Assembly: GCF_009176305.1 (NCBI RefSeq)
Contig: NZ_BLAJ01000003.1
Location: 682,001 to 746,000, forward strand
Direction: 5' to 3'
Source of the DNA: Martinezella dioscoreae
Lineage (GTDB): Bacteria; Pseudomonadota; Alphaproteobacteria; Rhizobiales; Rhizobiaceae
DNA length: 64,000 bases
In this document: in pieces, positions 1-9,119 of the stretch
Layout of the letters: each line of letters begins with the position of its first letter
Numbering within the stretch: position 1 is the stretch's first letter
The notes under the pieces: generated by a model
Told to the model about the DNA's origin: nothing
Databases searched by the model: none
What the model saw: only the letters and a program-made list of their open reading frames with translations
Program-made: the position numbers and the translations under genes

Positions 1-1
1 C

Positions 2-1669
2 ATCTGTTCCCCCTCCGAGAAGGATGCGCTGGCCGGAGACCGCGTGCCCAATCTCGGGATCATCACCTCCTACAACGATATGCTCTCGGCACATCAGCCC
101 TTTGAGACTTATCCTGCGATCATCCGCGAGGCGGCGGCGCAAGCGGGCGGTATCGCCCAGGTGGCTGGCGGCGTGCCGGCCATGTGCGACGGCGTCACGC
201 AGGGCCAGCCCGGCATGGAGCTCTCGCTCTTCTCGCGGGACCTGATTGCCATGTCGGCTGCCGTCGGCCTGTCGCACAATATGTTCGATGCGGCCGTCTT
301 CCTCGGCGTCTGCGACAAGATCGTTCCCGGCCTCGTCATCGCCGCTCTCTCCTTCGGCCATCTGCCTGCCGTCTTCATCCCGGCCGGCCCGATGACCTCG
401 GGGCTGCCGAACGACGAGAAGTCACGCGTGCGCCAGCTCTATGCCGAAGGTAAGGTCGGCCGCGCCGAACTCCTCGAAGCGGAATCGAAATCTTATCACG
501 GCCCCGGCACCTGCACCTTCTACGGCACGGCCAATTCCAATCAGATGCTGATGGAGATCATGGGCTTCCACATGCCAGGCGCCTCCTTTATCAATCCCGG
601 CACGCCGCTGCGCGAGGCTCTGACGCGCGAGGCGACCAAGCGCGCACTCGCCATCACCGCCATGGGCAATGAATTCACGCCGGCCGGCGAGATGATCGAC
701 GAGCGCTCGATCGTCAACGGCGTCGTCGGCCTGCATGCGACCGGCGGCTCGACGAACCACACAATGCACATCGTCGCCATGGCTCGCGCGGCCGGCATCG
801 TGCTCACCTGGCAGGATATTTCCGAGCTTTCCGACATCATCCCGCTGCTTGCCCGCGTCTATCCGAACGGGCTTGCCGACGTGAACCATTTCCATGCTGC
901 CGGCGGTATGGGCTTCCTCATCAAGGAACTTCTGAAGAAGGGGCTGCTGCACGACGACGTGCGCACCGTCTACGGCCACGGCCTCGAGAGCTACTCCATC
1001 GACGTCAAGCTCGGTGCTGACGGCAATGTGGTGCGCGAGCCAGCCCCGGACAAAAGCCACGACCCGAAAGTGCTGGCAAGCATCGACACGCCCTTCCAGA
1101 GCAATGGCGGCCTGAAGATGCTGCGCGGCAATATCGGCAAGGCGGTCATCAAGATTTCTGCCGTCAAGCCGGAGCGCCACATCATCGAAGCGCCGGCCGT
1201 GATCTTCCACGACCAGCTCGAGATGCAGCAGGCCTTCAAGGACGGCAAGCTGAACCGCGATTTCGTCGCCGTCGTCCGCTTCCAGGGACCGAAGGCCAAT
1301 GGCATGCCCGAGCTGCACAAGCTGACGCCGGCACTCGGCGTGCTGCAGGATCGCGGTTTCCGCGTGGCTCTGTTGACCGACGGCCGCATGTCTGGCGCAT
1401 CGGGCAAGGTCCCGGCCGCCATTCATGTGACGCCGGAGGCCGTCGACGGCGGCCCGATCGCCCGCATCCGGGAAGGCGACATCATCCGCATCGATGCGAT
1501 CGCCGGCACGCTGGAAGTCCTCGTCGATGCCGCCGATATGGCGGAGCGGGAGCCCGTGGTCGCCGATCTCTCGGAGAATGAATTCGGCATGGGCCGCGAG
1601 CTCTTCGTACCGTTCCGCCACGCCGCGGGGCCGGCGGATCAGGGCGCAAGCGTCCTGTTCCGCCACTGA
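2..1669 (+). CDS. edd: 6-phosphogluconate dehydratase, 5' end outside window
   Basis: Entner-Doudoroff enzyme that dehydrates 6-phosphogluconate to 2-keto-3-deoxy-6-phosphogluconate in the cytoplasm. The frame is already open at base 2, reading [20 protein letters not shown], so the start codon lies before the window; 555 residues are visible of about 605 usual. IlvD/Edd family hallmarks are seen: [56 protein letters not shown] (Fe-S cluster cysteines) and [16 protein letters not shown] near the C terminus. In rhizobia edd commonly follows zwf and pgl; those would lie upstream and cannot be seen. The [13 protein letters not shown] type favours Edd over dihydroxyacid dehydratase IlvD. Confidence 0.97.
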   Translation: MCSPSEKDALAGDRVPNLGIITSYNDMLSAHQPFETYPAIIREAAAQAGGIAQVAGGVPAMCDGVTQGQPGMELSLFSRDLIAMSAAVGLSHNMFDAAVFLGVCDKIVPGLVIAALSFGHLPAVFIPAGPMTSGLPNDEKSRVRQLYAEGKVGRAELLEAESKSYHGPGTCTFYGTANSNQMLMEIMGFHMPGASFINPGTPLREALTREATKRALAITAMGNEFTPAGEMIDERSIVNGVVGLHATGGSTNHTMHIVAMARAAGIVLTWQDISELSDIIPLLARVYPNGLADVNHFHAAGGMGFLIKELLKKGLLHDDVRTVYGHGLESYSIDVKLGADGNVVREPAPDKSHDPKVLASIDTPFQSNGGLKMLRGNIGKAVIKISAVKPERHIIEAPAVIFHDQLEMQQAFKDGKLNRDFVAVVRFQGPKANGMPELHKLTPALGVLQDRGFRVALLTDGRMSGASGKVPAAIHVTPEAVDGGPIARIREGDIIRIDAIAGTLEVLVDAADMAEREPVVADLSENEFGMGRELFVPFRHAAGPADQGASVLFRH

Positions 1670-1710
1670 GATTATCCGCTGGATTTCGGCAGGGCGGCAT
1701 TGAAGGCTGA

Positions 1711-2631
1711 TCAAGGAGCTTTCGATGCCATATTTCCTGCTTCCGGCGGAGCCTTGTCCGTCCATGCCGGCGGAAGGCCGAGGCGTGCTCCCACAAAGCC
1801 CGTTACGCCCGGTGACTTCCCGAACGCCTTGCAGGCCTCATACTTGGGCGCGCGGCCGACGAGGGCCGCCAATTTCGCCTTGGAAGGGAACGAGGGCGCC
1901 GCGCCGAACGGCGTCTTGCCCTTGACCAGCATCTTGCTGAAATCGCCGCCGAATTTGGCGGCGAGGCTATAGGCATCCCCTTCCTTGGCGATGGTGCCCG
2001 AATCAAAGAATGCGTTCGCGCCACGTCCCCAGATCATGACAGCCTTCTGTACGCCTTGGGGATTGAAAGCCTCCGCCTCGAGCGAGAGGCTGCCCATGCC
2101 GATCGGAATACGCGGAACCGGAACCGGTACACCCGGCAGCAATACGCTCTTGCCCACAGACGCAACTTTCGAAACTCCGACGGCGGTGGCATTCGTTGCC
2201 CTGACCTGTGTCACGACGGCGCGGACGGTCAAATCCGCTGGCTCGGACAGACCGACGACGGCAAAGCGTTCGCTCAATCCGGAACAAAGCGCCCTGTCGA
2301 CGGCATTGGTGACGAGATCGCGCTGTTTGGGTGTAAAGGCGGCGTTTTCGGCGCGCATGGAAAAAGCCGTGGGAATGATCTTCACGGTTTTGGCCGCAAA
2401 AACATCGTCCTTGCTCACCCTCAGAAGCGAGTGTGCGACCAACCCGTCCGATCGGGCCAGGCCATCATAAGATCGCAGGGATCCCGCCCGATCCAGCGGC
2501 GCGGCGGCACAGCCCCCTAGCACGCTCAACAGCAGAGCCATCGAGCAAATATCGCGCCTCCGACGGCTTTCGGCGGCATATGGACCACAGGTCTTACTTC
2601 CATCGTGATTTGAGATTGCATTGGCTGCCAT
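1711..2631 (-). CDS. putative outer-membrane lipoprotein, DUF3313-like
   Basis: 306 residues. A long positively charged N terminus (RRRR) precedes a hydrophobic stretch and a lipobox (LLSVLGGC, Cys about residue 41), which indicates lipoprotein processing. The body (SYDGLARSDGLVAHSLLRV, then a beta-rich region with repeated VPVPRIPIGMGSLSLEAEAF) resembles bacterial DUF3313 proteins of unknown function; this assignment is by memory of the family pattern. ATG at 2631 has AGGAG about 12 bases upstream; an internal ATG at 2541 (MALLLSVLGGC) would give a compact signal peptide and could be the true start. It is divergent from the TetR gene at 2836, which suggests control by that regulator. No function is known. 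Confidence 0.75.
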   Translation of the reverse strand: MAANAISNHDGSKTCGPYAAESRRRRDICSMALLLSVLGGCAAAPLDRAGSLRSYDGLARSDGLVAHSLLRVSKDDVFAAKTVKIIPTAFSMRAENAAFTPKQRDLVTNAVDRALCSGLSERFAVVGLSEPADLTVRAVVTQVRATNATAVGVSKVASVGKSVLLPGVPVPVPRIPIGMGSLSLEAEAFNPQGVQKAVMIWGRGANAFFDSGTIAKEGDAYSLAAKFGGDFSKMLVKGKTPFGAAPSFPSKAKLAALVGRAPKYEACKAFGKSPGVTGFVGARLGLPPAWTDKAPPEAGNMASKAP

Positions 2632-2835
2632 GGATGTTTGTGCTCCTGCACCGGGTTATGAACATCAGCATCAACATTAAATATCGCACTGAGTGTAATA
2701 TTAATATCGGCCGATTTGCGGCAATCGGGGAGCGAAGCGGAGAATTTATTTCACCAGAGATTGAGACCACAGAGAAGGAGCCACGGGGCATGCGCCAGAT
2801 TTGAGCGGCGTTGCGACTCATGCCAAAATGATCCA
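2632..2835. promoter_or_regulatory. divergent promoter region, lipoprotein / TetR
   Basis: This 204-base spacer between two divergent genes is AT-rich compared with its surroundings. It contains a perfect 10-bp palindrome ATATTAATAT at 2698-2707 followed directly by CGGCCG, plus nearby ATTAAATATCGC. A TetR dimer site is plausible here but nothing beyond symmetry and position supports it. Confidence 0.35.
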
Positions 2836-3432
2836 ATGCACGATGCACCATCCAAGCCGGAAGGCCTGCGCCAACAGAAGCGCCGCGTGACCTTTCAACG
2901 CATAGCGGACGTCGGAATGAAATCCTTTCTTGAGAAAGGTTATCAGGAAACGACAATCGAGGAGATTGCGGCAGCAGCCGGGATTTCCCGCCGGACTTTC
3001 TTTTATTACTTCAAGAGCAAGGACGATATTCTTCTGGCGCATCAACGCCGATATATGGATGCGCTGCGGACTGGCATCATGGAGAGTGCCTCAGCCGGGC
3101 GCCCCCTAGAGGTCGTCCATCAAGCCACCCTGGGACTTGTGGTCCGTATCGAGGCGGAAGCGCCTCGGCTTCTGGAGACTGCCAAGCTTTTACGTCAAAG
3201 CGAGATCTTGCGCGCCCGCGCACGAGGCAACTCTTTGGAGCTCGAGCAAATCGCCTACCAAGCCCTGTGCGAATTGTTTCCGACGAAGGACCCAGACGGT
3301 CTACGGCTGGTTTCGATGATCGCAGTCAGTCCGCTGCGCCTGTCGGTCGACAAATGGTTGCGGGAAAATGGCAGACTGCCGCTGATCAAATATCTTGAGG
3401 ATGCGCTCGAAAAATGGCGGACGGAAATCTGA
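2836..3432 (+). CDS. TetR/AcrR family transcriptional regulator
   Basis: 198 residues from ATG 2836. The N-terminal helix-turn-helix domain is typical: ADVGMKSFLEKGYQETTIEE, then IAAAAGISRRTFFYYFKSKD (residues about 20-65). The C-terminal ligand-binding half (about 80-195) is helical without a recognisable ligand signature. The frame is open further upstream, but residues before MHDAPSKPEG look non-coding, and the chosen ATG leaves a normal 20-residue N-terminal arm before the HTH. The gene is divergent from the lipoprotein gene at 2631 and probably regulates it, itself or both. Ligand unknown. Confidence 0.88.
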   Translation: MHDAPSKPEGLRQQKRRVTFQRIADVGMKSFLEKGYQETTIEEIAAAAGISRRTFFYYFKSKDDILLAHQRRYMDALRTGIMESASAGRPLEVVHQATLGLVVRIEAEAPRLLETAKLLRQSEILRARARGNSLELEQIAYQALCELFPTKDPDGLRLVSMIAVSPLRLSVDKWLRENGRLPLIKYLEDALEKWRTEI

Positions 3433-3478
3433 ACCGTCTGCCGTACGGATCGCTATGCCCGTTTCTTGTGGCCGTCGA

Positions 3479-3892
3479 TCAGGCGCGGATATCGAGCACG
3501 CGGTTCTTATGGGCCGGATGCGTGCTGTAGACGAAGATCTTGTTCATTTCCTTCTCGGTGAGAAGACGCAGGAAACGAACTTCGACGGTGTTGTTGGAGA
3601 AGACCTTCATCAACACGCAGCCGATCTTGGTAATGCGCGCGTCGGGGATATCCAGATAGAATTGCTTCGGCAGATTATACTGGGTGAGGATCGCGAGAAC
3701 CGCACTGCTCTGCGAGATACGAATAATATCGCAGCGGCGGGACGCAAGGTTCATCACACCCTTTTCGGTGTATTCGAGGCGCGCCGCATTCATCGTATCT
3801 TCCATGCGGAACCGCACCTCGCGGTCATACATGAAGGATTCTTCTTTGTTGAGGAAATGCTGACCCGAATTAGCTCTGCCGAACGCGGCCAT
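3479..3892 (-). CDS. small PilZ-like domain protein
   Basis: 137 residues, start ATG 3892 with AGGGG about 10 bases upstream. The middle of the protein, RFRMEDTMNAARLEYTEKGV then SRRCDIIRISQSSAVLAI, follows the layout of a PilZ domain: an early arginine region, then a D/N-x-S-x-x-G-like strand. The second motif is degenerate because the glycine is missing, so c-di-GMP binding is uncertain. No signal peptide or membrane segment is seen. It stands alone between the TetR gene and the agl operon. PilZ proteins often act on motility or polysaccharide synthesis, but its distance from the flagellar genes gives no direct link. Confidence 0.65.
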   Translation of the reverse strand: MAAFGRANSGQHFLNKEESFMYDREVRFRMEDTMNAARLEYTEKGVMNLASRRCDIIRISQSSAVLAILTQYNLPKQFYLDIPDARITKIGCVLMKVFSNNTVEVRFLRLLTEKEMNKIFVYSTHPAHKNRVLDIRA

Positions 3893-4023
3893 CTTAGTAG
3901 ACCCCTGAAGTATATTATGGAGGGAGACTATCAGTCGGTCTTTAACAGAAGGTTTGAACGCGCCGGCCCAAGATGAATTTTGTTATTCACCTTTGTTTGA
4001 GCCGGCGACGCTCCCGTAAGCCA

Positions 4024-5112
4024 CTACTTGCGATAGGAATGGCCGCTGGCATCGAACAGATGCAGCTTCTGCCGGTCGGCCGTAAAGCGCATCTTCTGCC
4101 CGCGATGAATATCGGCAATGCCGGGAATCTTGACGATAATCGGCTCTCCATCGACCAGACCTTCGAGATAGAGCTGGGTCACTTCGCCGAGCGCCTCGAC
4201 AATGGAAACCTCGCCTTCGAAGAGATAGTCGTCACCGGTCGCGACACGCAGGTCTTCCGGACGCACCCCGAAGCTCGCCGTCTTGCCCTTCTCGTCGGCC
4301 GTCGTCGGAACATCCAGCGTCACGGCCTTGCCGCCCGTCAGCGTCACGGTGGTCGTCGAGCCGGTTTCGGTTACCGTCGCCGGGATGATGTTCATGGCGG
4401 GCGAGCCGATGAACTTGGCGACGAACAGATTGGCCGGGCGCTCGTAAAGCTCGAGCGGTGCACCGACCTGTTCGACGCGGCCGGCTGACAGCACCACGAT
4501 GCGATCGGCCAGCGTCATGGCCTCCACCTGGTCGTGGGTGACGTAAATCATCGTCGTCTCTGGCATCGACTGGCTGAGCTTGGCGATCTCGATGCGGGTC
4601 GCGACACGGAGCGCGGCGTCGAGGTTCGACAGCGGCTCGTCGAACAGGAAGACCTTCGGATTGCGGCAGATGGCGCGGCCGATGGCGACGCGCTGGCGCT
4701 GACCACCCGAAAGTGCCTTCGGCAGACGCTCCAGATATTGCGTGAGTTGCAGGCTCGCTGCCGCCGCCCTCACGCGACGGTCGATCTCCTGCTTGCTTTC
4801 GCCGGCGATGCGCATGCCGAAGGCCATGTTGTCGTAGACCGTCATATGCGGGTAGAGCGCGTAGGACTGGAAGACCATGGCAATGCCGCGCCGCGACGGC
4901 GGCACCTCATTCACCTTCTGCCCGGCGATCATCATATCCCCGGCCGTGATGCTCTCCAGGCCGGCGATCATCCTGAGCAAGGTGGACTTGCCGCAGCCGG
5001 AGGGGCCGACGAAGACGATGAATTCGCCTTCGTTGATCTCCAGATCGATGCCGTGCAGCACATGCACGCTGCCGTAGGATTTCTTGATATCCTTCAGAAC
5101 AAGTCCCGTCAT
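4024..5112 (-). CDS. aglK: alpha-glucoside ABC transporter ATP-binding protein AglK
   Basis: 362-residue MalK/UgpC-type ATPase that powers sugar import at the cytoplasmic face. Walker A GPSGCGKST, signature LSGGQRQRVAIGRAI, Walker B FLFDEPLSNLD and switch His (YVTHDQ) are intact. The C-terminal TOBE/regulatory domain (PANLFVAKFIGSPAMNIIPA, SFGVRPEDLRV) is of full length. ATG 5112 is chosen because GGAGGAGGAAGC precedes it; six extra in-frame codons upstream lack support. It is the last gene of aglE-F-G-A-K, 21 bases after aglA, the same order as the S. meliloti agl operon. Confidence 0.95.
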   Translation of the reverse strand: MTGLVLKDIKKSYGSVHVLHGIDLEINEGEFIVFVGPSGCGKSTLLRMIAGLESITAGDMMIAGQKVNEVPPSRRGIAMVFQSYALYPHMTVYDNMAFGMRIAGESKQEIDRRVRAAAASLQLTQYLERLPKALSGGQRQRVAIGRAICRNPKVFLFDEPLSNLDAALRVATRIEIAKLSQSMPETTMIYVTHDQVEAMTLADRIVVLSAGRVEQVGAPLELYERPANLFVAKFIGSPAMNIIPATVTETGSTTTVTLTGGKAVTLDVPTTADEKGKTASFGVRPEDLRVATGDDYLFEGEVSIVEALGEVTQLYLEGLVDGEPIIVKIPGIADIHRGQKMRFTADRQKLHLFDASGHSYRK

Positions 5113-5133
5113 TATGCTTCCTCCTCCCAAAGG

Positions 5134-6786
5134 TCAGGCAAGACGCGCGAAGTAGGCGCCCCAGGCCGGAATATCGATCTTGTTGCCGTAGTTGTTGCTG
5201 GTAAATCCGTGTCCCGTCAACGCCTGCCAATTGCCATCAGGCAGGGCTGCCAGCGTTTCGACAGGGCTCATGTTGAAGACGCAGAGAATGGTCTCACCGG
5301 CATAAGTGCGGGTGTAGATCAGCACGTCGCCCTGCGGCTCCGAAAAGGCAATCTCGCCCTTGGCGAAGGCCGGATGCTGCTTCCGGAAGGCGAGGAAGCG
5401 ACGGTACTGCTCCAGCACCGAATTTTCATCGCCCTGCTGGACGCTGACGGCGCGCAGAATATGCTCGACCGGCACCGGCAGCCAAGGTTTGACGGTGGAA
5501 AAGCCTCCCTGCGCCACCTGGCTGTCCCAGACCATCGGCGTACGGCAACCATCTCGCCCCTTGAATTCCGGCCAGAACTGGATGCCATAGGGGTCCTGCA
5601 GGTCCTGATAGGCGAGATCGGCTTCCGTCAGCGCCAGTTCCTCACCCTGATAGAGGCAGACGGAGCCGCGCAGGGTCAGCAGCAGCGCCGCATAGAGCTT
5701 GGCGAAAGCATCGCGGTCCGCCACCAGATTGCCCCAGCGGCTGACATGGCGCACGACGTCGTGGTTGGAGAAGGCCCAGCACGCCCAGCCTTCTGGAGCA
5801 GCCGTGTCGAAGTCGTTCATCACCTCTTCGACGCGATCCGGCGACAGTGCATCCGGCGCCAGGAATTCGAAGGCGTAGCACATATGCATCTTGTCGCCGC
5901 CGGAGGTGTATTCGCCGACGATTTCGAGGCCACGCTGGCTGTCGCCCACTTCGCCGACGGCGGCAATCGCCGGATATTCGTCGAGGACGGCACGGAAGCG
6001 CTTCAGGAATTCCAGGTTCTCGGGACGATTCTTGTCGTAGAGATGCTCCTGGAAGTTATAGGGATTGACCGCCGGCGCGGTGGAGGCGTTGCGGCGCGAG
6101 GGCTCCAGCGCCGGGTTGTCGCGCAATTCCTTGTCGTGGAAGTAAAAATTGATGGTGTCAAGGCGGAAGCCATCGACGCCGCGATCGAGCCAGAAACGTA
6201 CGACGTCAAGCAAGCGATCCTGCACCTCGGGATTATGCAGGTTCATATCCGGCTGCGAGGTCAGGAAGTTGTGCAGGTAATATTGCATGCGGGTCGGATC
6301 CCACGCCCAGGCCGAGCCGCCGAAGATCGACAGCCAGTTGTTGGGCGGCGTGCCGTCCGGCTTGGCATCGGCCCAGACGTACCAGTCGGCCTTGGGGTTA
6401 TTCTTGCTCGAACGGCTCTCGACGAACCAGGGATGGCGATCCGAGCTGTGCGACAGCACCAGATCGATCATCACCTTGATGCCGAGACGATGAGCTTCCG
6501 TCACCATCGCATCGAAATCGGCGAGCGAACCGAAGATCGGATCGACGTCCTCGTAATTGGAGACGTCATAGCCGAAATCGCGCATCGGCGACGTGAAGAA
6601 CGGCGAAATCCAGATCGCATCGACGCCAAGCGATGCGACATGCGGCAGGCGGACGGCGATGCCCTTGAGATCGCCGATGCCGTCGCCGTTGGAGTCCTGA
6701 TAGGAACGCGGATAGATCTGATAGATCACGGCGCCGCGCCACCAGTCCTTGTCAACTTCCGAAGCCGATTGAAGAGCAATGCTCAT
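5134..6786 (-). CDS. aglA: alpha-glucosidase AglA (GH13)
   Basis: 550 residues, cytoplasmic (no signal peptide). Glycoside hydrolase family 13 signatures appear in order: WWRGAVIYQIYPRSYQDSNG at the N terminus, DLVLSHSSDRHPWF, nucleophile Asp in DGFRLDTINFY, acid/base Glu in AAVGEVGD, and the SNHDVVRH motif. It matches oligo-1,6-glucosidase/alpha-glucosidase enzymes and, from the operon, would hydrolyse imported alpha-glucosides such as sucrose, maltose or trehalose. ATG 6786 begins MSIALQSASEVDKDWW. It lies 36 bases after aglG and 21 before aglK. Confidence 0.95.
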   Translation of the reverse strand: MSIALQSASEVDKDWWRGAVIYQIYPRSYQDSNGDGIGDLKGIAVRLPHVASLGVDAIWISPFFTSPMRDFGYDVSNYEDVDPIFGSLADFDAMVTEAHRLGIKVMIDLVLSHSSDRHPWFVESRSSKNNPKADWYVWADAKPDGTPPNNWLSIFGGSAWAWDPTRMQYYLHNFLTSQPDMNLHNPEVQDRLLDVVRFWLDRGVDGFRLDTINFYFHDKELRDNPALEPSRRNASTAPAVNPYNFQEHLYDKNRPENLEFLKRFRAVLDEYPAIAAVGEVGDSQRGLEIVGEYTSGGDKMHMCYAFEFLAPDALSPDRVEEVMNDFDTAAPEGWACWAFSNHDVVRHVSRWGNLVADRDAFAKLYAALLLTLRGSVCLYQGEELALTEADLAYQDLQDPYGIQFWPEFKGRDGCRTPMVWDSQVAQGGFSTVKPWLPVPVEHILRAVSVQQGDENSVLEQYRRFLAFRKQHPAFAKGEIAFSEPQGDVLIYTRTYAGETILCVFNMSPVETLAALPDGNWQALTGHGFTSNNYGNKIDIPAWGAYFARLA

Positions 6787-6822
6787 GCTGAATGGGTCCT
6801 GTAGTAAGTACGTGTTTTTGAA

Positions 6823-7977
6823 TCAGCCCCCCTTCACCGACCCGGCAAGCAGACCGCGCACGAGATAGCGCTGCAGACCAAAGAAGACGAGGAGTGGGAT
6901 AAGGATGGTGACGAAGGCCGAGGCCGTCAGGATTTCCCAGTTGCCGCCGCGCGAGCCGAGCAGCGCGTTGAGGGCGGCCGTGAGCACGAGGTGATCCTTG
7001 TCGGTGCCGAGGAAGACCATCGCGATCAGAAGGTCGTTCCACACCCAGAGAAACTGGAAGATCGCGAAGGAGGCCAGTGCCGGGAATGACAGCGGCAAGA
7101 TAATCTTGACAAAAATGTCGAAATCGCTGGCGCCATCGACGCGGGCGGATTCGATGATTTCCTTCGGCAGGCCGGCAATGTAATTGCGCAGGAGATAGAT
7201 GGCGAGCGGCAGACCGAAGGCCGTGTGCGCCAGCCAGATGCCTGGATAGGTCTTCGACGGCACGCCGAACATCTGGCCGATCTCGTTATAGATGCGCAGG
7301 AGCGGAATCAGCGACATCTGCAGCGGCACGACGATCAGGCCGACGACGAGCGCAATCAGAATCGCGCGACCTGGAAACTCCATCCAGGCAAGCGCATAGG
7401 CCGCAAAGGCAGCGATCAGGATCGGAATGACCGTCGCGGGAATCGTTACCGTCAGCGAGTTGATGAAGGACTGGCCGATACCCTCGCCGCCCAGCACGTT
7501 GCGATAGTTGTCGAGCGTGAATTGCGGCGGCGTGGCGACCGTCAAATAGACGCGCTTCGCCCGCGCATCAGCTTCGAACGGGCCATTCTTCTGATAGCGA
7601 TAGCTTCCGTCGGAGTTGATCGTCAGCGTCTCACCATTTTCCAGCGCGGCGGGAGCGCCAGCCTTGTAGGCTGCCGGCTCCTGTACGCGCAGGCCGAAAG
7701 ACTGGATCTTGCCGCCGCCTTCGACGGCGAGCGTGCCTGATATCACGAAATTTGCGCCGTCCGGCTTTGCCTTATCCGGACCGTCGAGGCGGGCTGCCGT
7801 GGTGCGCGACGAGCCGGCAAAGGCCGTCCACCAGCCGGAAGCGACGATCTGATCCTTGTCGCGCAGTGCCGTGACGAAGATGCCGAGCGTCGGCAACAGC
7901 CAGATAAGGACGATGAGCAATACCGCGGCGTGAACGAAGATGCGGGCGGGGCCGATGCGACCGAGATTTCCAATCAT
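6823..7977 (-). CDS. aglG: alpha-glucoside ABC transporter permease AglG
   Basis: 384-residue inner-membrane permease of the MalG family. The first membrane segment (FVHAAVLLIVLIWLLPTLGI) is followed by an unusually long extracytoplasmic stretch of about 120 residues before the remaining segments; a typical MalG is near 290 residues. The EAA loop that contacts the ATPase is present (PKEIIESARVDGASDFDIFV). ATG 7977 follows the aglF stop by one base (TGA-C-ATG) with AAGGGG upstream, which shows translational coupling. It should form the channel heterodimer with AglF. Confidence 0.94.
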   Translation of the reverse strand: MIGNLGRIGPARIFVHAAVLLIVLIWLLPTLGIFVTALRDKDQIVASGWWTAFAGSSRTTAARLDGPDKAKPDGANFVISGTLAVEGGGKIQSFGLRVQEPAAYKAGAPAALENGETLTINSDGSYRYQKNGPFEADARAKRVYLTVATPPQFTLDNYRNVLGGEGIGQSFINSLTVTIPATVIPILIAAFAAYALAWMEFPGRAILIALVVGLIVVPLQMSLIPLLRIYNEIGQMFGVPSKTYPGIWLAHTAFGLPLAIYLLRNYIAGLPKEIIESARVDGASDFDIFVKIILPLSFPALASFAIFQFLWVWNDLLIAMVFLGTDKDHLVLTAALNALLGSRGGNWEILTASAFVTILIPLLVFFGLQRYLVRGLLAGSVKGG

Positions 7978-7978
7978 G

Positions 7979-8995
7979 TCAGCGCCCCTTCGTTTCTGCG
8001 TTTGCACGGCGAATGTTCCAGATCATGATCGGCGTGACCGCGATCATGATGACCAACGCGATGACGGCGCTTCGACCACTGTCGCCGCCGCCGCGGAACA
8101 TCCAGTTGAACATCAGGTTGGCGAGCACCATCGTGTTCCATTGACCGTTGGTCATGGTGAGCACGATGTCGAACACCTTGAGGACAAGGATGGTGATCGT
8201 GGTCCAAACCGTGGCAATCGTGCCCCAGACCTGTGGCACCATGATCTTCCAGAAGATCTGCCAGCCATTGGCGCCATCGATGACGGCCGCTTCGATCGTC
8301 TCCTCCGGAATGCCGCGCAGGGCCGCCGAAAGGATGACCATGGCAAAACCGGTCTGGATCCAGATCAGCATGACCATCAGGAAGAAGTTGTTCCAGAACG
8401 GAATGGTGATCCAGACCTCCGGCGTGCCGCCGAACAACTGGACGATGGCATTCAGTAGGCCGATCTGCGCGTCGGTGCCGCCACGATATTCATAGATGAA
8501 TTTCCAGATGACCGAGGCGCCGACGAAGGAAATCGCCATCGGCATGAAGATGACGGCCTTGGCGATGTTGCCCCACCAGATGCGGTCGGTCATGACGGCG
8601 ATGACGAGGCCGAAGAAGGTGCAGGCGGCCGGAACCACGGCCAACCAGAGAATGTTGTTGAAGATCGACTGGCGGAATTCGGTGTCGTTGAGCGCCCAGA
8701 GATAGTTGGCGCCGCCGACGAATTTGCTGCCGTCCGGCCCGTAGAAGGACAGGATGAAGGTCGCGACGACCGGATAGACGAGATAGACGATGAGTAGGAG
8801 CAGTGCCGGCCCCAAAAACAGCCAGGGGCGGATGAGGCCACGGCGGCGAAGATTGACAGCCGCCTGATGGACGTCGTCACCCTCCCGCGCCGGGAAAATC
8901 ACGTCCAGAAACTTGTTGGAGAACCAAAAATAAGCGGCGCAAATGGCAACGCCGAATATCATGGCGCCAATCGCCGATACGATCTGCGAAAACAT
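7979..8995 (-). CDS. aglF: alpha-glucoside ABC transporter permease AglF
   Basis: 338-residue inner-membrane permease of the MalF family, with about eight hydrophobic segments starting at SAIGAMIFGVAICAAYFWFS and an EAA motif (PEETIEAAVIDGANGWQIFW) near residue 250. The ATG at 8995 follows an excellent ribosome binding site (GGGGAGGGAAGGG). It pairs with AglG; AglE delivers substrate and AglK supplies energy. The gap to aglE (124 bases) carries a stem-loop, so aglF and downstream genes may be expressed less than aglE. Confidence 0.95.
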   Translation of the reverse strand: MFSQIVSAIGAMIFGVAICAAYFWFSNKFLDVIFPAREGDDVHQAAVNLRRRGLIRPWLFLGPALLLLIVYLVYPVVATFILSFYGPDGSKFVGGANYLWALNDTEFRQSIFNNILWLAVVPAACTFFGLVIAVMTDRIWWGNIAKAVIFMPMAISFVGASVIWKFIYEYRGGTDAQIGLLNAIVQLFGGTPEVWITIPFWNNFFLMVMLIWIQTGFAMVILSAALRGIPEETIEAAVIDGANGWQIFWKIMVPQVWGTIATVWTTITILVLKVFDIVLTMTNGQWNTMVLANLMFNWMFRGGGDSGRSAVIALVIMIAVTPIMIWNIRRANAETKGR

Positions 8996-9079
8996 CCCTT
9001 CCCTCCCCGAATTCTTTGCTTTTGTCCATCAGTCGGGCATCGGCCGCGCTGAAGGGCGCGTCGTTATATGCAGTATGGC

Positions 9080-9105
9080 GCCGCCGGCGAAATGCCGGCG
9101 ACGGC
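9080..9105 (-). other. stem-loop between aglE and aglF
   Basis: GCCGCCGGC (9080-9088) pairs, with one mismatch, with GCCGGCGAC-type sequence up to 9105 across a 5-base loop. It lies just after the aglE stop codon and has no T-run behind it. Such hairpins after binding-protein genes usually protect the 3' end of the abundant mRNA rather than terminate fully; that role here is inferred. Confidence 0.5.
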
Positions 9106-9119
9106 AGGGCTATGATGTC

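Noticed and set aside
422..1765. Open frame of 447 codons on the minus strand opposite edd
   Set aside because: Shadow of edd, with no start context or recognisable domain.
4534..6804. Open frame of 756 codons on the plus strand across aglK and aglA
   Set aside because: It lies antisense to two genes with clear motifs; its translation is rich in Arg/His/Asp without domain pattern, as expected from an antisense GC-rich frame.
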